Origin: an uncultured Prevotellaceae bacterium
GTDB lineage: Bacteria; Bacteroidota; Bacteroidia; Bacteroidales; Bacteroidaceae
Direction: 5' to 3'
Length of the DNA: 64,000 nt
Assembly: GCA_902790625.1 (NCBI GenBank)
Contig: CADASP010000012.1
Coordinates: 1-64,000, forward strand
Numbering within the stretch: position 1 is the stretch's first letter; each line of letters opens with the position of its first letter. The position numbers were made by a program, and so were the translations under genes. The notes under the pieces were generated by a model. It made no database searches, had not been told where the DNA came from, and saw only the letters and a program-made list of their open reading frames with translations. Shown one piece after another: positions 41,546 to 50,103 of the stretch.

Positions 41546-41782
41546 ATGTCAGAAATTGAAAGTAAAGTTAAGGCTATTATTGTAGACAAACTTGGAGTTG
41601 ACGAGGCTGAAGTGAAGCCCGAAGCAAGCTTCACCAACGATCTGGGCGCTGATTCGCTCGACACCGTGGAACTCATCATGGAGTTTGAAAAGGAGTTCGG
41701 AGTTTCTATTCCCGACGACAAGGCAGAGAAGATTGGCACTGTGGCCGATGCTATCGCCTATATTGAGGAAAACCAGAAATAA
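41546..41782 (+). CDS. acpP: Acyl carrier protein
   Basis: A 78-residue acidic four-helix carrier for fatty-acid synthesis. The phosphopantetheine attachment serine is in the canonical [10 protein letters not shown] motif (Ser37), preceded by FTNDLGA and followed by the acidic helix [18 protein letters not shown]. It heads the acpP-fabF-rnc run conserved in Bacteroidetes. Between it and fabF lies a degenerate member of the palindromic repeat family (41788-41855). Confidence 0.97.
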   Translation: MSEIESKVKAIIVDKLGVDEAEVKPEASFTNDLGADSLDTVELIMEFEKEFGVSIPDDKAEKIGTVADAIAYIEENQK

Positions 41783-41787
41783 TGAAT

Positions 41788-41855
41788 ACCCCCTAAGTTA
41801 GGGGGGTGGGGGTCTGAACGAGGTATTCATTCAGACCCTCAATTCATAATAATTC
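41788..41855. repeat. Degenerate paired-palindrome element between acpP and fabF
   Basis: The left arm ACCCCCTAAGTTAGGGGGGT plus GGGGGTCTGAA (41788-41818 region) is the same sequence family as the arms flanking nusA. The right arm (TTCAGACCCTC, then AATTCAGGGGG) has decayed. Confidence 0.65.
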
Positions 41856-41916
41856 AGGGGGATATTTTGTTCATCCCTCATCCCTTTCACCAAGGGAACC
41901 AATAAATCTAATTTTT

Positions 41917-43176
41917 ATGGAATTAAAACGAGTAGTAGTAACGGGCTTGGGTGCTGTTACTCCTGTGGGCAACAATCCTGAAGAGATGTGGCAAAATCTG
42001 GTGCACGGCGTCAGCGGTGCTGCTCCTATCGCCAGCTTCGACACCACCCTCTTCAAGACGAAATTTGCCTGTGAGGTGAAGGACCTCAACGTGAGCGACT
42101 ATCTTGACCGGAAAGAGGCTCGCAAGATGGACCGCTACACCCAGCTGGCACTCATCGCTGCCAAGCAAGCTATCGACGACAGCGCCATGGATTTGGAGAG
42201 CGTGGACAAGAACCGCATCGGCGTGGTCTTCGGCGTGGGCATCGGCGGCATCAAGACTTTCCAGGAGGAGGTGTGCTATTATGGCGCACATCGCGAGGAT
42301 GGGCCTAAGTTCAACCCCTTCTTCATCCCGAAGATGATTGCCGACATCGCCGCCGGACAAATCTCCATCATGTATGGATTCCATGGGCCTAACTATATCA
42401 CCTCGTCGGCATGTGCCTCGTCGAGCAATGCGCTGGCCGATGCCTTCAACCTGATTCGCCTGGGCAAGGCCAACATCATCGTGGCCGGTGGTGCCGAAGC
42501 CGCCATTTGCGAGAGCGGTGTGGGTGGTTTCAACGCCATGCATGCCCTGAGCACCCGCAACGATGAGCCTGAGAAGGCCAGTCGCCCGTTCAGCGCCTCG
42601 CGCGACGGATTTGTGATGGCCGAGGGCGCCGGCTGCCTCATCCTCGAGGAGCTGGAGCACGCCAAGGCACGTGGGGCCAAGATCTATGCTGAGTTCGCTG
42701 GAGCTGGCATGAGCGCCGATGCACACCACATCACCGCCTCGCATCCCGAGGGACTGGGTGCCAAACTGGTGATGCAGAACGCGCTGGAGGATGCCGAGAT
42801 GAAGCCAGAGGACATTGACTATATCAATGTGCATGGCACGTCGACACATGTGGGCGACATCAGCGAGGCCAAGGCCATTAAGGAGGTGTTTGGCGACGCC
42901 GCCTTTAAGCTGAACATCAGCAGCACCAAGTCGATGACGGGCCACCTGCTGGGAGCCGCCGGAGCCGTGGAGGCCATGGCCACCGTGCTGGCAGTGAAAA
43001 ACAACATTGTGCCGCCCACCATCAACCACGAGGAGGGCGACGAAGACCCTGAAATCGATTACAACCTGAACTTCACGTTCAACAAGGCACAGAAGCGCAT
43101 CGTGAGAGCCGGACTGAGCAACACCTTCGGCTTCGGTGGCCACAATGCCTGCGTGGTGTTCAAGAAATATGAATAA
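41917..43176 (+). CDS. fabF: 3-oxoacyl-[acyl-carrier-protein] synthase II
   Basis: Condenses acyl-ACP with malonyl-ACP in chain elongation. The 419-residue protein has the thiolase fold with the catalytic cysteine in SSACASSSNA, histidines in NVHGTSTHVGD and STKSMTGHLLGAAG, the lysine between them, and the closing NTFGFGGHNACVVF. The start ELKRVVVTGLGAVTPVGNN is typical. It follows acpP by 134 bp and precedes rnc across a 7-bp repeat array. Confidence 0.97.
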   Translation: MELKRVVVTGLGAVTPVGNNPEEMWQNLVHGVSGAAPIASFDTTLFKTKFACEVKDLNVSDYLDRKEARKMDRYTQLALIAAKQAIDDSAMDLESVDKNRIGVVFGVGIGGIKTFQEEVCYYGAHREDGPKFNPFFIPKMIADIAAGQISIMYGFHGPNYITSSACASSSNALADAFNLIRLGKANIIVAGGAEAAICESGVGGFNAMHALSTRNDEPEKASRPFSASRDGFVMAEGAGCLILEELEHAKARGAKIYAEFAGAGMSADAHHITASHPEGLGAKLVMQNALEDAEMKPEDIDYINVHGTSTHVGDISEAKAIKEVFGDAAFKLNISSTKSMTGHLLGAAGAVEAMATVLAVKNNIVPPTINHEEGDEDPEIDYNLNFTFNKAQKRIVRAGLSNTFGFGGHNACVVFKKYE

Positions 43177-43183
43177 TCATTGC

Positions 43184-43304
43184 GGATTACGAATTACCAA
43201 TTACGAATTCCGAATTCCGAATGACGTTTTAGAAACTCGGAATTCGGAATTTGGAATTTGTAATTCATAATTCGTAATTCGGAATTCATAATTCGTAATT
43301 CGGA
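43184..43304. repeat. Heptamer arrays as an inverted pair, abutting the rnc start
   Basis: Left units are ATTACGA/ATTCCGA and right units GTAATTC/GGAATTC/ATAATTC, each 7 bp, separated by about 18 bp (ATGACGTTTTAGAAACTC). The two sides are complementary and can form a long stem. The array reaches the ATG of rnc with no normal leader left. Confidence 0.85.
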
Positions 43305-44330
43305 ATGATGATAAAAGATCTTCTTGCCCGCATGCGTCTGCCTTTTCAGGAAGACAAGGAACTGCGACAGTCGCTGCAGCGCATCATGGGCTTCTATCCT
43401 CAACGCATCGACCACTACAAGGTGGCGCTCACACACAAAAGCAGCGGACAGCGCAACGACAAGGGCCGTCCGCTGAACAATGAGCGTCTGGAGTTTCTGG
43501 GCGATGCCATGCTCGATGCCGTGGTGGGACACATCGTGTTCGACCGTTTCAAGGGCAAGCGCGAGGGCTTCCTCACCAACACCCGCTCCAAGCTGGTCAG
43601 CCGCGAGTCGCTGGGCAAGCTGGCCACCGAGATGGGCCTCACCGACCTGATACAGAGCCGTGGCGAGCAGCGCTCGCACAACAGCTATATGGCTGGCAAC
43701 GCCTTCGAGGCTTTGGTGGGTGCCATCTATCTCGACCAAGGCTATCAGGCTGTGCGCCGCTTCATGGAGAAGCGCATCTTGAAGGAGATGGTGAACATCG
43801 ACAAGGTGGCCTACAAGGAGGTGAACTTCAAATCGAAGCTCTTAGAGTGGACGCAGAAGAACCGTGTGCGCTTAGAGTATCGCATGCTGAAGCAGACAAT
43901 GGATGAGAAAGGGTCGCCAGTCTTTGGATTCCAAGTGATGATTGAGGGCGTGGCTGGAGGAAAAGCGCAAGGGTACTCAAAGAAAGAGGCTCAGCAGCTG
44001 TCGTCGAAAGAGACGCTGGAGCGTCTGCACCGTGAACCGCAGTTCATCGATGCCATCTTCCAGGCCAAGAGCGAGCGCACTAAGATGGAGGAAGAACCCA
44101 CCGTGGCCGCACCACGAATGGAAGAAGACGTGGTCGCTGAAACCCCCGCCCGCGATGTGGACGACAAGGTGGTGGAAAGCAAGCCAAAGAAGGTGCCTTT
44201 GGAACCCGTGGCAGAGGTTCCTGATGATGATGAATTCGACCTCTCCGACATCACCCACAACCCGCAGGAGCCTTCGCGCGAAGACATCATCGCCGCCGCC
44301 GAGGCGGCTGCATTCGCCGATAAAGCATAG
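43305..44330 (+). CDS. rnc: Ribonuclease III with an acidic C-terminal extension
   Basis: Cuts double-stranded RNA in rRNA and mRNA maturation. The signature NERLEFLGD (59-67) and the second acidic cluster (NAFEALVGAIYLDQG) are intact, followed by a double-stranded-RNA-binding domain (about 180-250, FKSKLLEWTQKNRVRLEY, GYSKKEAQQLSSKETLERL). About 90 residues follow that the family lacks: Glu/Asp/Pro-rich with VVAETPARDVDDKVVES and DDDEFDLSDI, ending in an alanine-rich helix. They are probably disordered and may bind protein partners. ATG 43305 or 43308 are both possible because the repeat array touches the start. Confidence 0.95.
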   Translation: MMIKDLLARMRLPFQEDKELRQSLQRIMGFYPQRIDHYKVALTHKSSGQRNDKGRPLNNERLEFLGDAMLDAVVGHIVFDRFKGKREGFLTNTRSKLVSRESLGKLATEMGLTDLIQSRGEQRSHNSYMAGNAFEALVGAIYLDQGYQAVRRFMEKRILKEMVNIDKVAYKEVNFKSKLLEWTQKNRVRLEYRMLKQTMDEKGSPVFGFQVMIEGVAGGKAQGYSKKEAQQLSSKETLERLHREPQFIDAIFQAKSERTKMEEEPTVAAPRMEEDVVAETPARDVDDKVVESKPKKVPLEPVAEVPDDDEFDLSDITHNPQEPSREDIIAAAEAAAFADKA

Positions 44331-44659
44331 ACATCGTTTACAAACAACGAATGAAGACGGATTACACTGGCATCACGTGTAATCCGTCTTCATTCAGTAA
44401 CTACTTGGTTCGCCACCGGGGGCTCCCCTGAGCAAAACAAAGAGTTACAAGTTTGTCATATAGGAGCCCTACGTTTTCTACGACAACGAATTTGACGAAT
44501 TTGACGAATTTGACAAATTGTTATGTAGAACAGATTGCTTGAAGCATAGACGACACGTCGTTGTAAGACAATATGATTCCACAATCCGCATGGAATTCGT
44601 TTAATTCGTATAATTCGTTGTAAAACATTAGACAGCATTCATTTGTGTCTAACAAGGCC
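44331..44659. other. Intergenic region with a 19-bp hairpin and 9-bp arrays
   Basis: A perfect 19-bp stem (44349-44367 with 44377-44395, loop 9 nt) follows rnc and may end its transcript. Then a TTCGCCAC fragment of module A type (about 44409) and an inverted pair of 9-bp arrays: GAATTTGAC three times (44488-44514) and AATTCGTTT-type units (44594-44620). No gene is seen. Confidence 0.7.
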
Positions 44660-46030
44660 TTATTTCCTGAGCCAAGCCTTGGGGTTGAGCACCTTGTCCC
44701 AGTTTTGCAGACGGAAGATGAGCGTGTTGTTTGCCCCCACTTTGCCCAGCGTCTGGTTGGTGGTCACCTTCTGTCCCATGCTGACGTTGACCGACGACAG
44801 ATTGCTGTAGACCGATATGTAGCGGCCGTGTCGCACCATCACCACCATGCCGTTGCCTGGGTTGAAGATGCTGCTCACCTCGCCATCGAAGACGCAGCGC
44901 GCCTGTGCGCCGGATTCCCCTTGCAGATGAATGGCACTGCTGTTCAGCGTGACGCCAGCCAGCGTGTAGGGACCATAGTTGCGCACTATGCGGTAGCTGC
45001 CCGTGATGGGGATGGGCAGCCGGCCCTTGTTGCTGGCAAAGTTGCCAGTGAGCTTGCGGTCGGGGTCGGCCGGAGTGTATGTGGGTTGTGTGGTGGCAGG
45101 CGAGCTCTCACGTCGGTTGGTGGTGGTGCGCCTGTTGGTGGTGCTGCGTCGGCTGGTGTTGCTGGCGGTGTTGCGCCGGTTGGTGCTGCTGTTCGCCTGT
45201 GCTTGCGCTGCTTGCTCTTGTTCGCGTCGGCGTTGCTCTGCCAGTCGGCGTTGCCGCTCCTCTTCGGCCTTGCGTGCCTTCTCCAGCTCTTCGGCTATCA
45301 GCTTGTCAATCTGGCGGGTCAAGGCGGCCTCTTCCTGCTGCTGTTGTATGATGAGCTTCTTCACCGTCTGCTGCTGGCGTTGCAGCTCGGCCACCATGCG
45401 CTTTTGCTCGGCTTGGCGGGCTATCAGCCGCTGCTGCTCGGCTTCACCTTTCGACAGCAGTCCACTCATGTGGCTGCGGGCCTTGTTCAGTTCGTCGACC
45501 TTCTGCCCCACTTGTTCGCTCTTCTGCTTCACCGCCTCGCCCTGTGCCCGCTGGTAGGTGGTGTATTCGTTCATGAAGCGCATGCGACGATACATCTGGT
45601 TGAAGCTGCGGGCGCTGAGCACGAACATCATCTGGTTGCGGGCGGTGCGGCTGCGATACATGTAGCGTGCCGACTTGATGTAGTGCTGTCGCCGCTCCTC
45701 CAGCTCTTGCTTCAGCACCACGAGCTGCGAGTCGAGCACGCTGATGTGGCTGTTCAGCGTGTCGATGGCCAAGCGCAGGCTGTCGAGTGTGAGACGGCTG
45801 TCGTCGATGTTGCTGCCCAGCGCCTCCACATCCTGCATGCGCTTCTTCACCTGCTGCTCCAGCTCGCGCTGACGCTGTTGGGCGGCCTGTCGCTGCTGTG
45901 TCAGCTTCTTCTTCTGGTTTTGCAGCTGCTCCTTCTGCGTAGGCTTGCGTGTCTGTTGCCGACTGTTCCTGTTCTGTGCAGAAACGGTCAGCGCGAGAGT
46001 CATCATCAGTGTTATCAGCAGCTTACGCAT
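44660..46030 (-). CDS. EnvC-like murein hydrolase activator (coiled coil plus LytM domain)
   Basis: A 456-residue periplasmic protein. The signal peptide (LLITLMMTLALTVSAQ) is followed by two long coiled coils (about 30-115 and 170-270, rich in Gln, Arg and Glu), a Ser/Thr/Asn/Arg-rich linker (275-320) and a LytM/M23 domain (about 335-456). The active-site residues of M23 peptidases look lost: the HxxxD position reads IHLQGE and the HxH position reads VYSNL. That degeneracy, with the coiled coil, is the pattern of EnvC, which activates amidases at the septum instead of cutting peptidoglycan. It is last in the dut-TPR-DUF4292-envC run, a common Bacteroidetes order. Confidence 0.88.
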   Translation of the reverse strand: MRKLLITLMMTLALTVSAQNRNSRQQTRKPTQKEQLQNQKKKLTQQRQAAQQRQRELEQQVKKRMQDVEALGSNIDDSRLTLDSLRLAIDTLNSHISVLDSQLVVLKQELEERRQHYIKSARYMYRSRTARNQMMFVLSARSFNQMYRRMRFMNEYTTYQRAQGEAVKQKSEQVGQKVDELNKARSHMSGLLSKGEAEQQRLIARQAEQKRMVAELQRQQQTVKKLIIQQQQEEAALTRQIDKLIAEELEKARKAEEERQRRLAEQRRREQEQAAQAQANSSTNRRNTASNTSRRSTTNRRTTTNRRESSPATTQPTYTPADPDRKLTGNFASNKGRLPIPITGSYRIVRNYGPYTLAGVTLNSSAIHLQGESGAQARCVFDGEVSSIFNPGNGMVVMVRHGRYISVYSNLSSVNVSMGQKVTTNQTLGKVGANNTLIFRLQNWDKVLNPKAWLRK

Positions 46031-46048
46031 AGTCGTTACGTCTGATTG

Positions 46049-46918
46049 CTATAGCGCCATGATGCGCTCCATAATCTCGTCGAAGTCCACCTCGCGATAC
46101 CTGCTGCTCACGCGGGTCCTCGCGTCCCAGTCGTCGTCGTTGTTCAGGCTGCTCAGTTTCACGTCGAGCTTCACCTCTTTCTTCGGCGTGGTCAGCGTCA
46201 CACCCATGTCGCAGGGGAAGAGCTTGGACCCCAGCTTCTTGTAGTCGCGATATTCCCAGTTCAGCTGGGTGTTGCCGTGCTTTTGGTCGCGATGCTGGAT
46301 GTTGGTCAGCTTGATGCGCCCGGTCTGGTTGTTCACTATCCAGCTGTAGTACATCTTGCTCTTCAGCCCGTCGTCGTGCTCCTCGAAGTTGATGATGGCT
46401 TCGTCTTTGTCCAGCCCCGAAGTAGTAAAGTGCTTCATGTCCTCGTTAGTGATCTTGTCCTTGCCCGGTTGGAACAGTTCGTTCCAAAACAGGGCTTGCA
46501 GGGTGTTGAAGTTGATGCCGCTGTTGCGCATAAACTCGATGTCGGCGTATGGTGCCTTGAGATACTGCTTGTTGATGCGGTCGATGAAGAGCACATAGTC
46601 TTTGGTGAACTCCATGCGGGCCGCTTCAACCAATCCCAAGGCCATCAGCTGCAGACGGATGACGTCGTCGCGCTTCATGCGCAGGTTGCCCGAGAGCGAC
46701 ATCTTCTTGCTGCCCATGCTCACCGAGAATTTCAGCTTGGAACCCACAAAGACGGTGCCACGCTGAGCCTGCTTGTCCACTCTGCTCAGCAGCTCGTCTT
46801 GGATGGGATTGAACACCACAGACGTTGAATCCTTTACGACGTCTTTGTGCGAGCGGCAGGCCGTGAGGGCCAGTGCTGTGCTGAACAAAGCGAGTCGAAG
46901 GATGTTGGATATTTTCAT
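46049..46918 (-). CDS. DUF4292 (LolB-like) lipoprotein
   Basis: A 289-residue protein with lipobox LALFSTALALTAC and a LolA/LolB-like half-barrel: KFSVSMGSKKMSLSGNLRMK, VIRLQLMALGLVEAARMEF, then YVLFIDRINKQYLKAPY. DUF4292 proteins are conserved in Bacteroidetes beside EnvC and TPR genes and are thought to work in envelope assembly or lipoprotein sorting; that role is inferred from fold. Its ATG overlaps the TPR gene's stop by 4 bp (ATGA), so translation is coupled. Confidence 0.85.
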   Translation of the reverse strand: MKISNILRLALFSTALALTACRSHKDVVKDSTSVVFNPIQDELLSRVDKQAQRGTVFVGSKLKFSVSMGSKKMSLSGNLRMKRDDVIRLQLMALGLVEAARMEFTKDYVLFIDRINKQYLKAPYADIEFMRNSGINFNTLQALFWNELFQPGKDKITNEDMKHFTTSGLDKDEAIINFEEHDDGLKSKMYYSWIVNNQTGRIKLTNIQHRDQKHGNTQLNWEYRDYKKLGSKLFPCDMGVTLTTPKKEVKLDVKLSSLNNDDDWDARTRVSSRYREVDFDEIMERIMAL

Positions 46919-48651
46919 TTTGCGATAAACTTTTTGCGTTTTATTTTCTTCCTCAGCAGGGCGTTCTCCGGGTCTGCGGCCAGCGCCTTCTGCCAGTGGG
47001 TGATGGCGGCCGACATGTCGTCGCAGTGGGCGTAGATGTCGCCAGCATGCTCCAGCACCACGCTGCCTGGCAGCGAGTCGTTCTGCAGGGCTTGGTCGAT
47101 GTAGATGCGAGCCTCGGCATAGCGCTGCTGACGATAGAGAATCCAGGCGTAGGTGTCGAGATAGGTGGCGTTCTTCGGCTCAGCCTTCACGGTGATGTAG
47201 CTCATCTGCTCGGCCTCGTCGAGCCGCTCGCCCTTCAAGCTCAGATAGTAGGCGTAGTTGTTCAGGCATCCAATGTTGTCGCGCTTCCACACCAAGCACG
47301 AGTCGTAGGCCGAGAAGGCCTCCCGCTCACGTCCTTTCTGGTGCAGCAGGTCGCCCATCACGGCGTAGAAGTCGCTCACGATTTCGGGGATGCTCTCCTC
47401 GTTGATGACGTTGATGCCGTTCTGGAAGGCTTCCAGGGCGCGGTCGGTGTCCTGCTGGCGATAGTAGGCCATGCCTTGGTAATAGTAGAACGCCATCTCC
47501 TCGGGGTTGTACTGTCGGGCAGCCTGACAAAGGCTGATGATGCGCTCATCGTCCTCGTCCTCCCATGCTCGCTGCACCAGCTGCAAGCGTGCCGATGCCT
47601 GGTCGGGGGCCAGCGTCAGTGCCCGCTCGAAAGCCTTCGTCACGCTGTCGCGCGGCATGCCTAACAGTTGCATGTAGGCGGCTTTCATCTCGGCAATGTC
47701 GGCGCTGGGCTGTGGCTGGCTGAGCATCTCGTCGAAGAGGTTGAGCACCACCGAGCTGTCGCCGCCCTCTTGTGCCGTCTCAATGATGAGCTGTCGCATC
47801 TGTGCGGCTCTATCCTCCACCGAGGCGTTGGGATTGAGCAGGATGGCATGGTTCACCGAGTCGGCGGCCGCCTCGTCGCCACGGCGGATGTAGTAGTTGC
47901 GCATCACCTGCTGGGCGCTCAGGTAGCCCGGTTCCTCGGCCAGGATTTTTGTCAGCACGCCGTAGGCTTCGTCTTCGTGGTCGGTGACGAGTAGCGTGTT
48001 GGCATAGAGGGTGCGGTAGCGCAGGTCGCTGGGGTGCAGGTCAGCCAGCCGGCGCGTCTCCTTGATGGCGTTGTCGGCGTCGTTCATCTCGATGTAGAGG
48101 CGGCACTTGGTGAGTGCCGTGCGCTCGGTGGGACCGTTGATGAGTTCCATGCGGTTGATGGTCTCGATGGCCTTGGCGTAGTCCTTCTGCTGTCCGTAGA
48201 GGTGCAGCAGCGCTTCGAGCAGCTCTTCGCGGCCGTGGTCGATGTCGTAGAGCAGCTCCATCACGGCGATGGCTTCTTGTGGTTGCTCGTTGTCGAGATA
48301 CGACGAGGCCAGACGCTCCATATAGGTGACGTTGCGCGGCTCTATCTGGTGGGCTTTCAGGCAGAAAGCCAGCTCGTGCTCCTTGTCGCCCATGTCGGCA
48401 TAGCTCAGTGCCAGGAAGAAGTTGGCCTCAGAAGCATCGGGGCGCAACTCCAAGCAGCGTCGCAACAGGTCGAAGGCGGCATCTTGATTGCCTTTCTGAC
48501 GCTGCAGCATGGCCTGATGGAACAAGATGTCGTACTCGCGACTGGGCGATTGCGAGAAAGAGAAAGGCTGAAAAAGGAAAAAAAGCAACACCAGCATAGC
48601 CCAGCGTCGCATCCTTTCCCTGATGGATAATCCTTTCCTAAAAACTCTCAT
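46915..48651 (-). CDS. Secreted tetratricopeptide-repeat protein
   Basis: A 578-residue exported protein (signal RRWAMLVLLFFLFQPFSFSQ) built almost wholly of about 14 TPR units, for example AMLQRQKGNQDAAFDLLRRC, FFLALSYADMGDKEHELAFC and LDTYAWILYRQQRYAEARIY. TPRs scaffold protein complexes; no enzyme domain is present. It is conserved between dut and the DUF4292 gene in Bacteroidetes, suggesting a shared envelope job. The ATG at 48651 is preferred to a TTG 9 bp upstream. A 7-bp repeat array fills the spacer to dut. Confidence 0.85.
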   Translation of the reverse strand: MRVFRKGLSIRERMRRWAMLVLLFFLFQPFSFSQSPSREYDILFHQAMLQRQKGNQDAAFDLLRRCLELRPDASEANFFLALSYADMGDKEHELAFCLKAHQIEPRNVTYMERLASSYLDNEQPQEAIAVMELLYDIDHGREELLEALLHLYGQQKDYAKAIETINRMELINGPTERTALTKCRLYIEMNDADNAIKETRRLADLHPSDLRYRTLYANTLLVTDHEDEAYGVLTKILAEEPGYLSAQQVMRNYYIRRGDEAAADSVNHAILLNPNASVEDRAAQMRQLIIETAQEGGDSSVVLNLFDEMLSQPQPSADIAEMKAAYMQLLGMPRDSVTKAFERALTLAPDQASARLQLVQRAWEDEDDERIISLCQAARQYNPEEMAFYYYQGMAYYRQQDTDRALEAFQNGINVINEESIPEIVSDFYAVMGDLLHQKGREREAFSAYDSCLVWKRDNIGCLNNYAYYLSLKGERLDEAEQMSYITVKAEPKNATYLDTYAWILYRQQRYAEARIYIDQALQNDSLPGSVVLEHAGDIYAHCDDMSAAITHWQKALAADPENALLRKKIKRKKFIAK

Positions 48652-48662
48652 TATTATCAAAC

Positions 48663-48731
48663 TTCAATGTTCACCATTAATGTTCAACGTTCAATGTTCA
48701 ACGTTCAATGTTCACCGTTCACCGTTCACCG
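48663..48731. repeat. Heptamer tandem array (TTCAAYG)n
   Basis: Ten units, one of 6 bp and nine of 7 bp, of TTCAATG, TTCAACG and TTCACCG types. It fills the spacer between dut and the TPR gene and includes the dut stop codon. Confidence 0.85.
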
Positions 48732-49160
48732 CACTCCCGTGTGTCCATAGCCCCCCGCGCCGCGTTCCGTCTCATCAAGCTCGTCGGTGGGTTCCAGCTC
48801 CACTTGCTCGTGGCGCGCGATGACCATTTGGGCGATACGCTCGCCATCGTTGATGGTGAAAGGCTCCTTCGACAGGTTGATGAGCAGCACGCCCACCTCG
48901 CCGCGATAGTCGGCATCGATGGTGCCAGGGGCGTTGAGCACGGTGATGCCATGCTTCAAGGCCAGTCCGCTGCGGGGGCGAACCTGGGCTTCAAACCCTG
49001 GGGGCAGGGCGATGTAGAGTCCAGTGGGAATAAGTCTGCGCTCCATGGGCTGCAGCACGAGGGGTTCGTCGATGTTGGCTCTCAAGTCCATGCCAGCGCT
49101 CTGCTCCGTGGCATAGGCTGGCAGGGGCTGACGTCCACGGTTGACGATTTTCAACTTCAC
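48726..49160 (-). CDS. dut: Deoxyuridine 5'-triphosphate nucleotidohydrolase
   Basis: A 144-residue trimeric dUTPase that removes dUTP and supplies dUMP for thymidylate synthesis. All five motifs are visible: [50 protein letters not shown] and the C-terminal glycine-rich [13 protein letters not shown]. Length is standard. It begins 22 bp after the 56-residue protein gene and leads into the TPR gene. Confidence 0.96.
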   Translation of the reverse strand: MKLKIVNRGRQPLPAYATEQSAGMDLRANIDEPLVLQPMERRLIPTGLYIALPPGFEAQVRPRSGLALKHGITVLNAPGTIDADYRGEVGVLLINLSKEPFTINDGERIAQMVIARHEQVELEPTDELDETERGAGGYGHTGVR

Positions 49161-49182
49161 GGTGGTAGATGATTTTGCTGTG

Positions 49183-49353
49183 TTAAAACATGGCCAGCAC
49201 TTCTTTGGCTGGAATGTATTGGATTCCTCCTTCGGCCGACGACACGACGATGGATTCGTCGCGCAGTGCTTTTTCCTCCAACATCCGTATCTCGGCTATG
49301 CGCAGCCCAGACTCTAATTTGCGGGTAAAGTTTTTCACTTCTCTATTTGACAT
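49183..49353 (-). CDS. 56-residue protein paired with the zeta-like kinase
   Basis: ATG at 49353, TAA at 49183-49185. The sequence opens [20 protein letters not shown], continues [20 protein letters not shown] and ends [17 protein letters not shown] charged N-terminal helix is followed by a short strand pair and PAKEVL helix. It overlaps the last 11 bp of the zeta-like gene, so the two are translationally coupled. Small size, coupling and charge suggest an antitoxin-like partner, but I recognise no antitoxin family and the order (toxin first) is reverse of classical epsilon-zeta. The gene could equally be a small regulator. Confidence 0.65.
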   Translation of the reverse strand: MSNREVKNFTRKLESGLRIAEIRMLEEKALRDESIVVSSAEGGIQYIPAKEVLAMF

Positions 49354-49918
49354 AAGCCATCATTTTTTCGTATGATACGTTTTCAAGGATTTCTGTTTTG
49401 GCATTCAGCCCTCCTGAGGCCACGGTGCGGCGGGGCGTGTCGCTGTTGTCGAACACGGCCCAATAGTCCACCAGCGGCACGAAGAGCTGGAAGAGATTGC
49501 GTATGCCAGCGGCATAGCGGCGCGTGATGGTGTCTTCTGGAATGTCGTGCCCTCCCTTGCTCACGCGCTCCGCCACACGGCGCATGGCCAGCTGAGGACT
49601 GTTGAGCCAGAAGTAGAGCAGACTCACGCGGTAGCCCTGTGAACGGGCGCGGCGCACCATGTTCACATAAGAGCGCGTGGCCAGAGTGGTCTCGATAGAG
49701 AAACTCTTGTCACGCGTCAGCAGGTCTTCAATTCGTTGCAGCATCAGTCGGCCGGCCTCGATGGCCACGCTCGTGGGGTTGAATGGCGACAGGCCACGGG
49801 CTATCTCGTCGGCGTTGACGAATTCCTTGCAGCCAAGGATTTCGGGCAACACCGTATAGGAGGCAGTGGTCTTCCCAGCCCCGTTGCATCCGCTGATGAT
49901 GTATAGGTTTTTAACCAT
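49343..49918 (-). CDS. Zeta-toxin-like P-loop kinase
   Basis: A 191-residue ATPase. The Walker A is SGCNGAGKTTASY near the N-terminus (MVKNLYIISGCNGAGKTT), followed by FVNADEIARGLSPFNP and SFSIETTLATRSYVN, the acidic and threonine motifs typical of the zeta toxin/COG4185 family, then AMRRVAERVSKGGHDIPEDT and the DYWAVFDNSD segment. Zeta toxins phosphorylate UDP-N-acetylglucosamine; chromosomal COG4185 proteins are less well defined. The ATG at 49918 lies 10 bp after the promoter box TATCTTTG (49928-49935), so the message is nearly leaderless. It opens a leftward run that continues into dut. Confidence 0.8.
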   Translation of the reverse strand: MVKNLYIISGCNGAGKTTASYTVLPEILGCKEFVNADEIARGLSPFNPTSVAIEAGRLMLQRIEDLLTRDKSFSIETTLATRSYVNMVRRARSQGYRVSLLYFWLNSPQLAMRRVAERVSKGGHDIPEDTITRRYAAGIRNLFQLFVPLVDYWAVFDNSDTPRRTVASGGLNAKTEILENVSYEKMMAYVK

Positions 49919-49927
49919 AATTCGCTG

Positions 49928-49935
49928 CAAAGATA
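49928..49935 (-). promoter_or_regulatory. -7 promoter box of the zeta-like gene
   Basis: Minus-strand TATCTTTG, 10 bp before the ATG; probably also serves dut and the envelope genes downstream. Confidence 0.55.
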
Positions 49936-50052
49936 CGAAAAAGTTGGGAGTTAGTCGTGGATAGCGGGGAGTAATGTGTGTTTGGTTAACAATTTTTATT
50001 CTTTCCAAAGAAAAAACTCGTTTCCAACAACCGTTTACTGCCAACTCTTTTG

Positions 50053-50060
50053 TACCTTTG
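50053..50060 (+). promoter_or_regulatory. -7 promoter box of dgt
   Basis: TACCTTTG about 43 bp before the dgt ATG; -33 element weak. Confidence 0.55.
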
Positions 50061-50103
50061 CAGCCAACATTTCGAACAAGCAGCACGGATAAACAATATA
50101 TAA

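Noticed and set aside
43193..43739. Antisense frame at fabF-rnc
   Set aside because: It translates the heptamer array and the reverse of rnc; no support.
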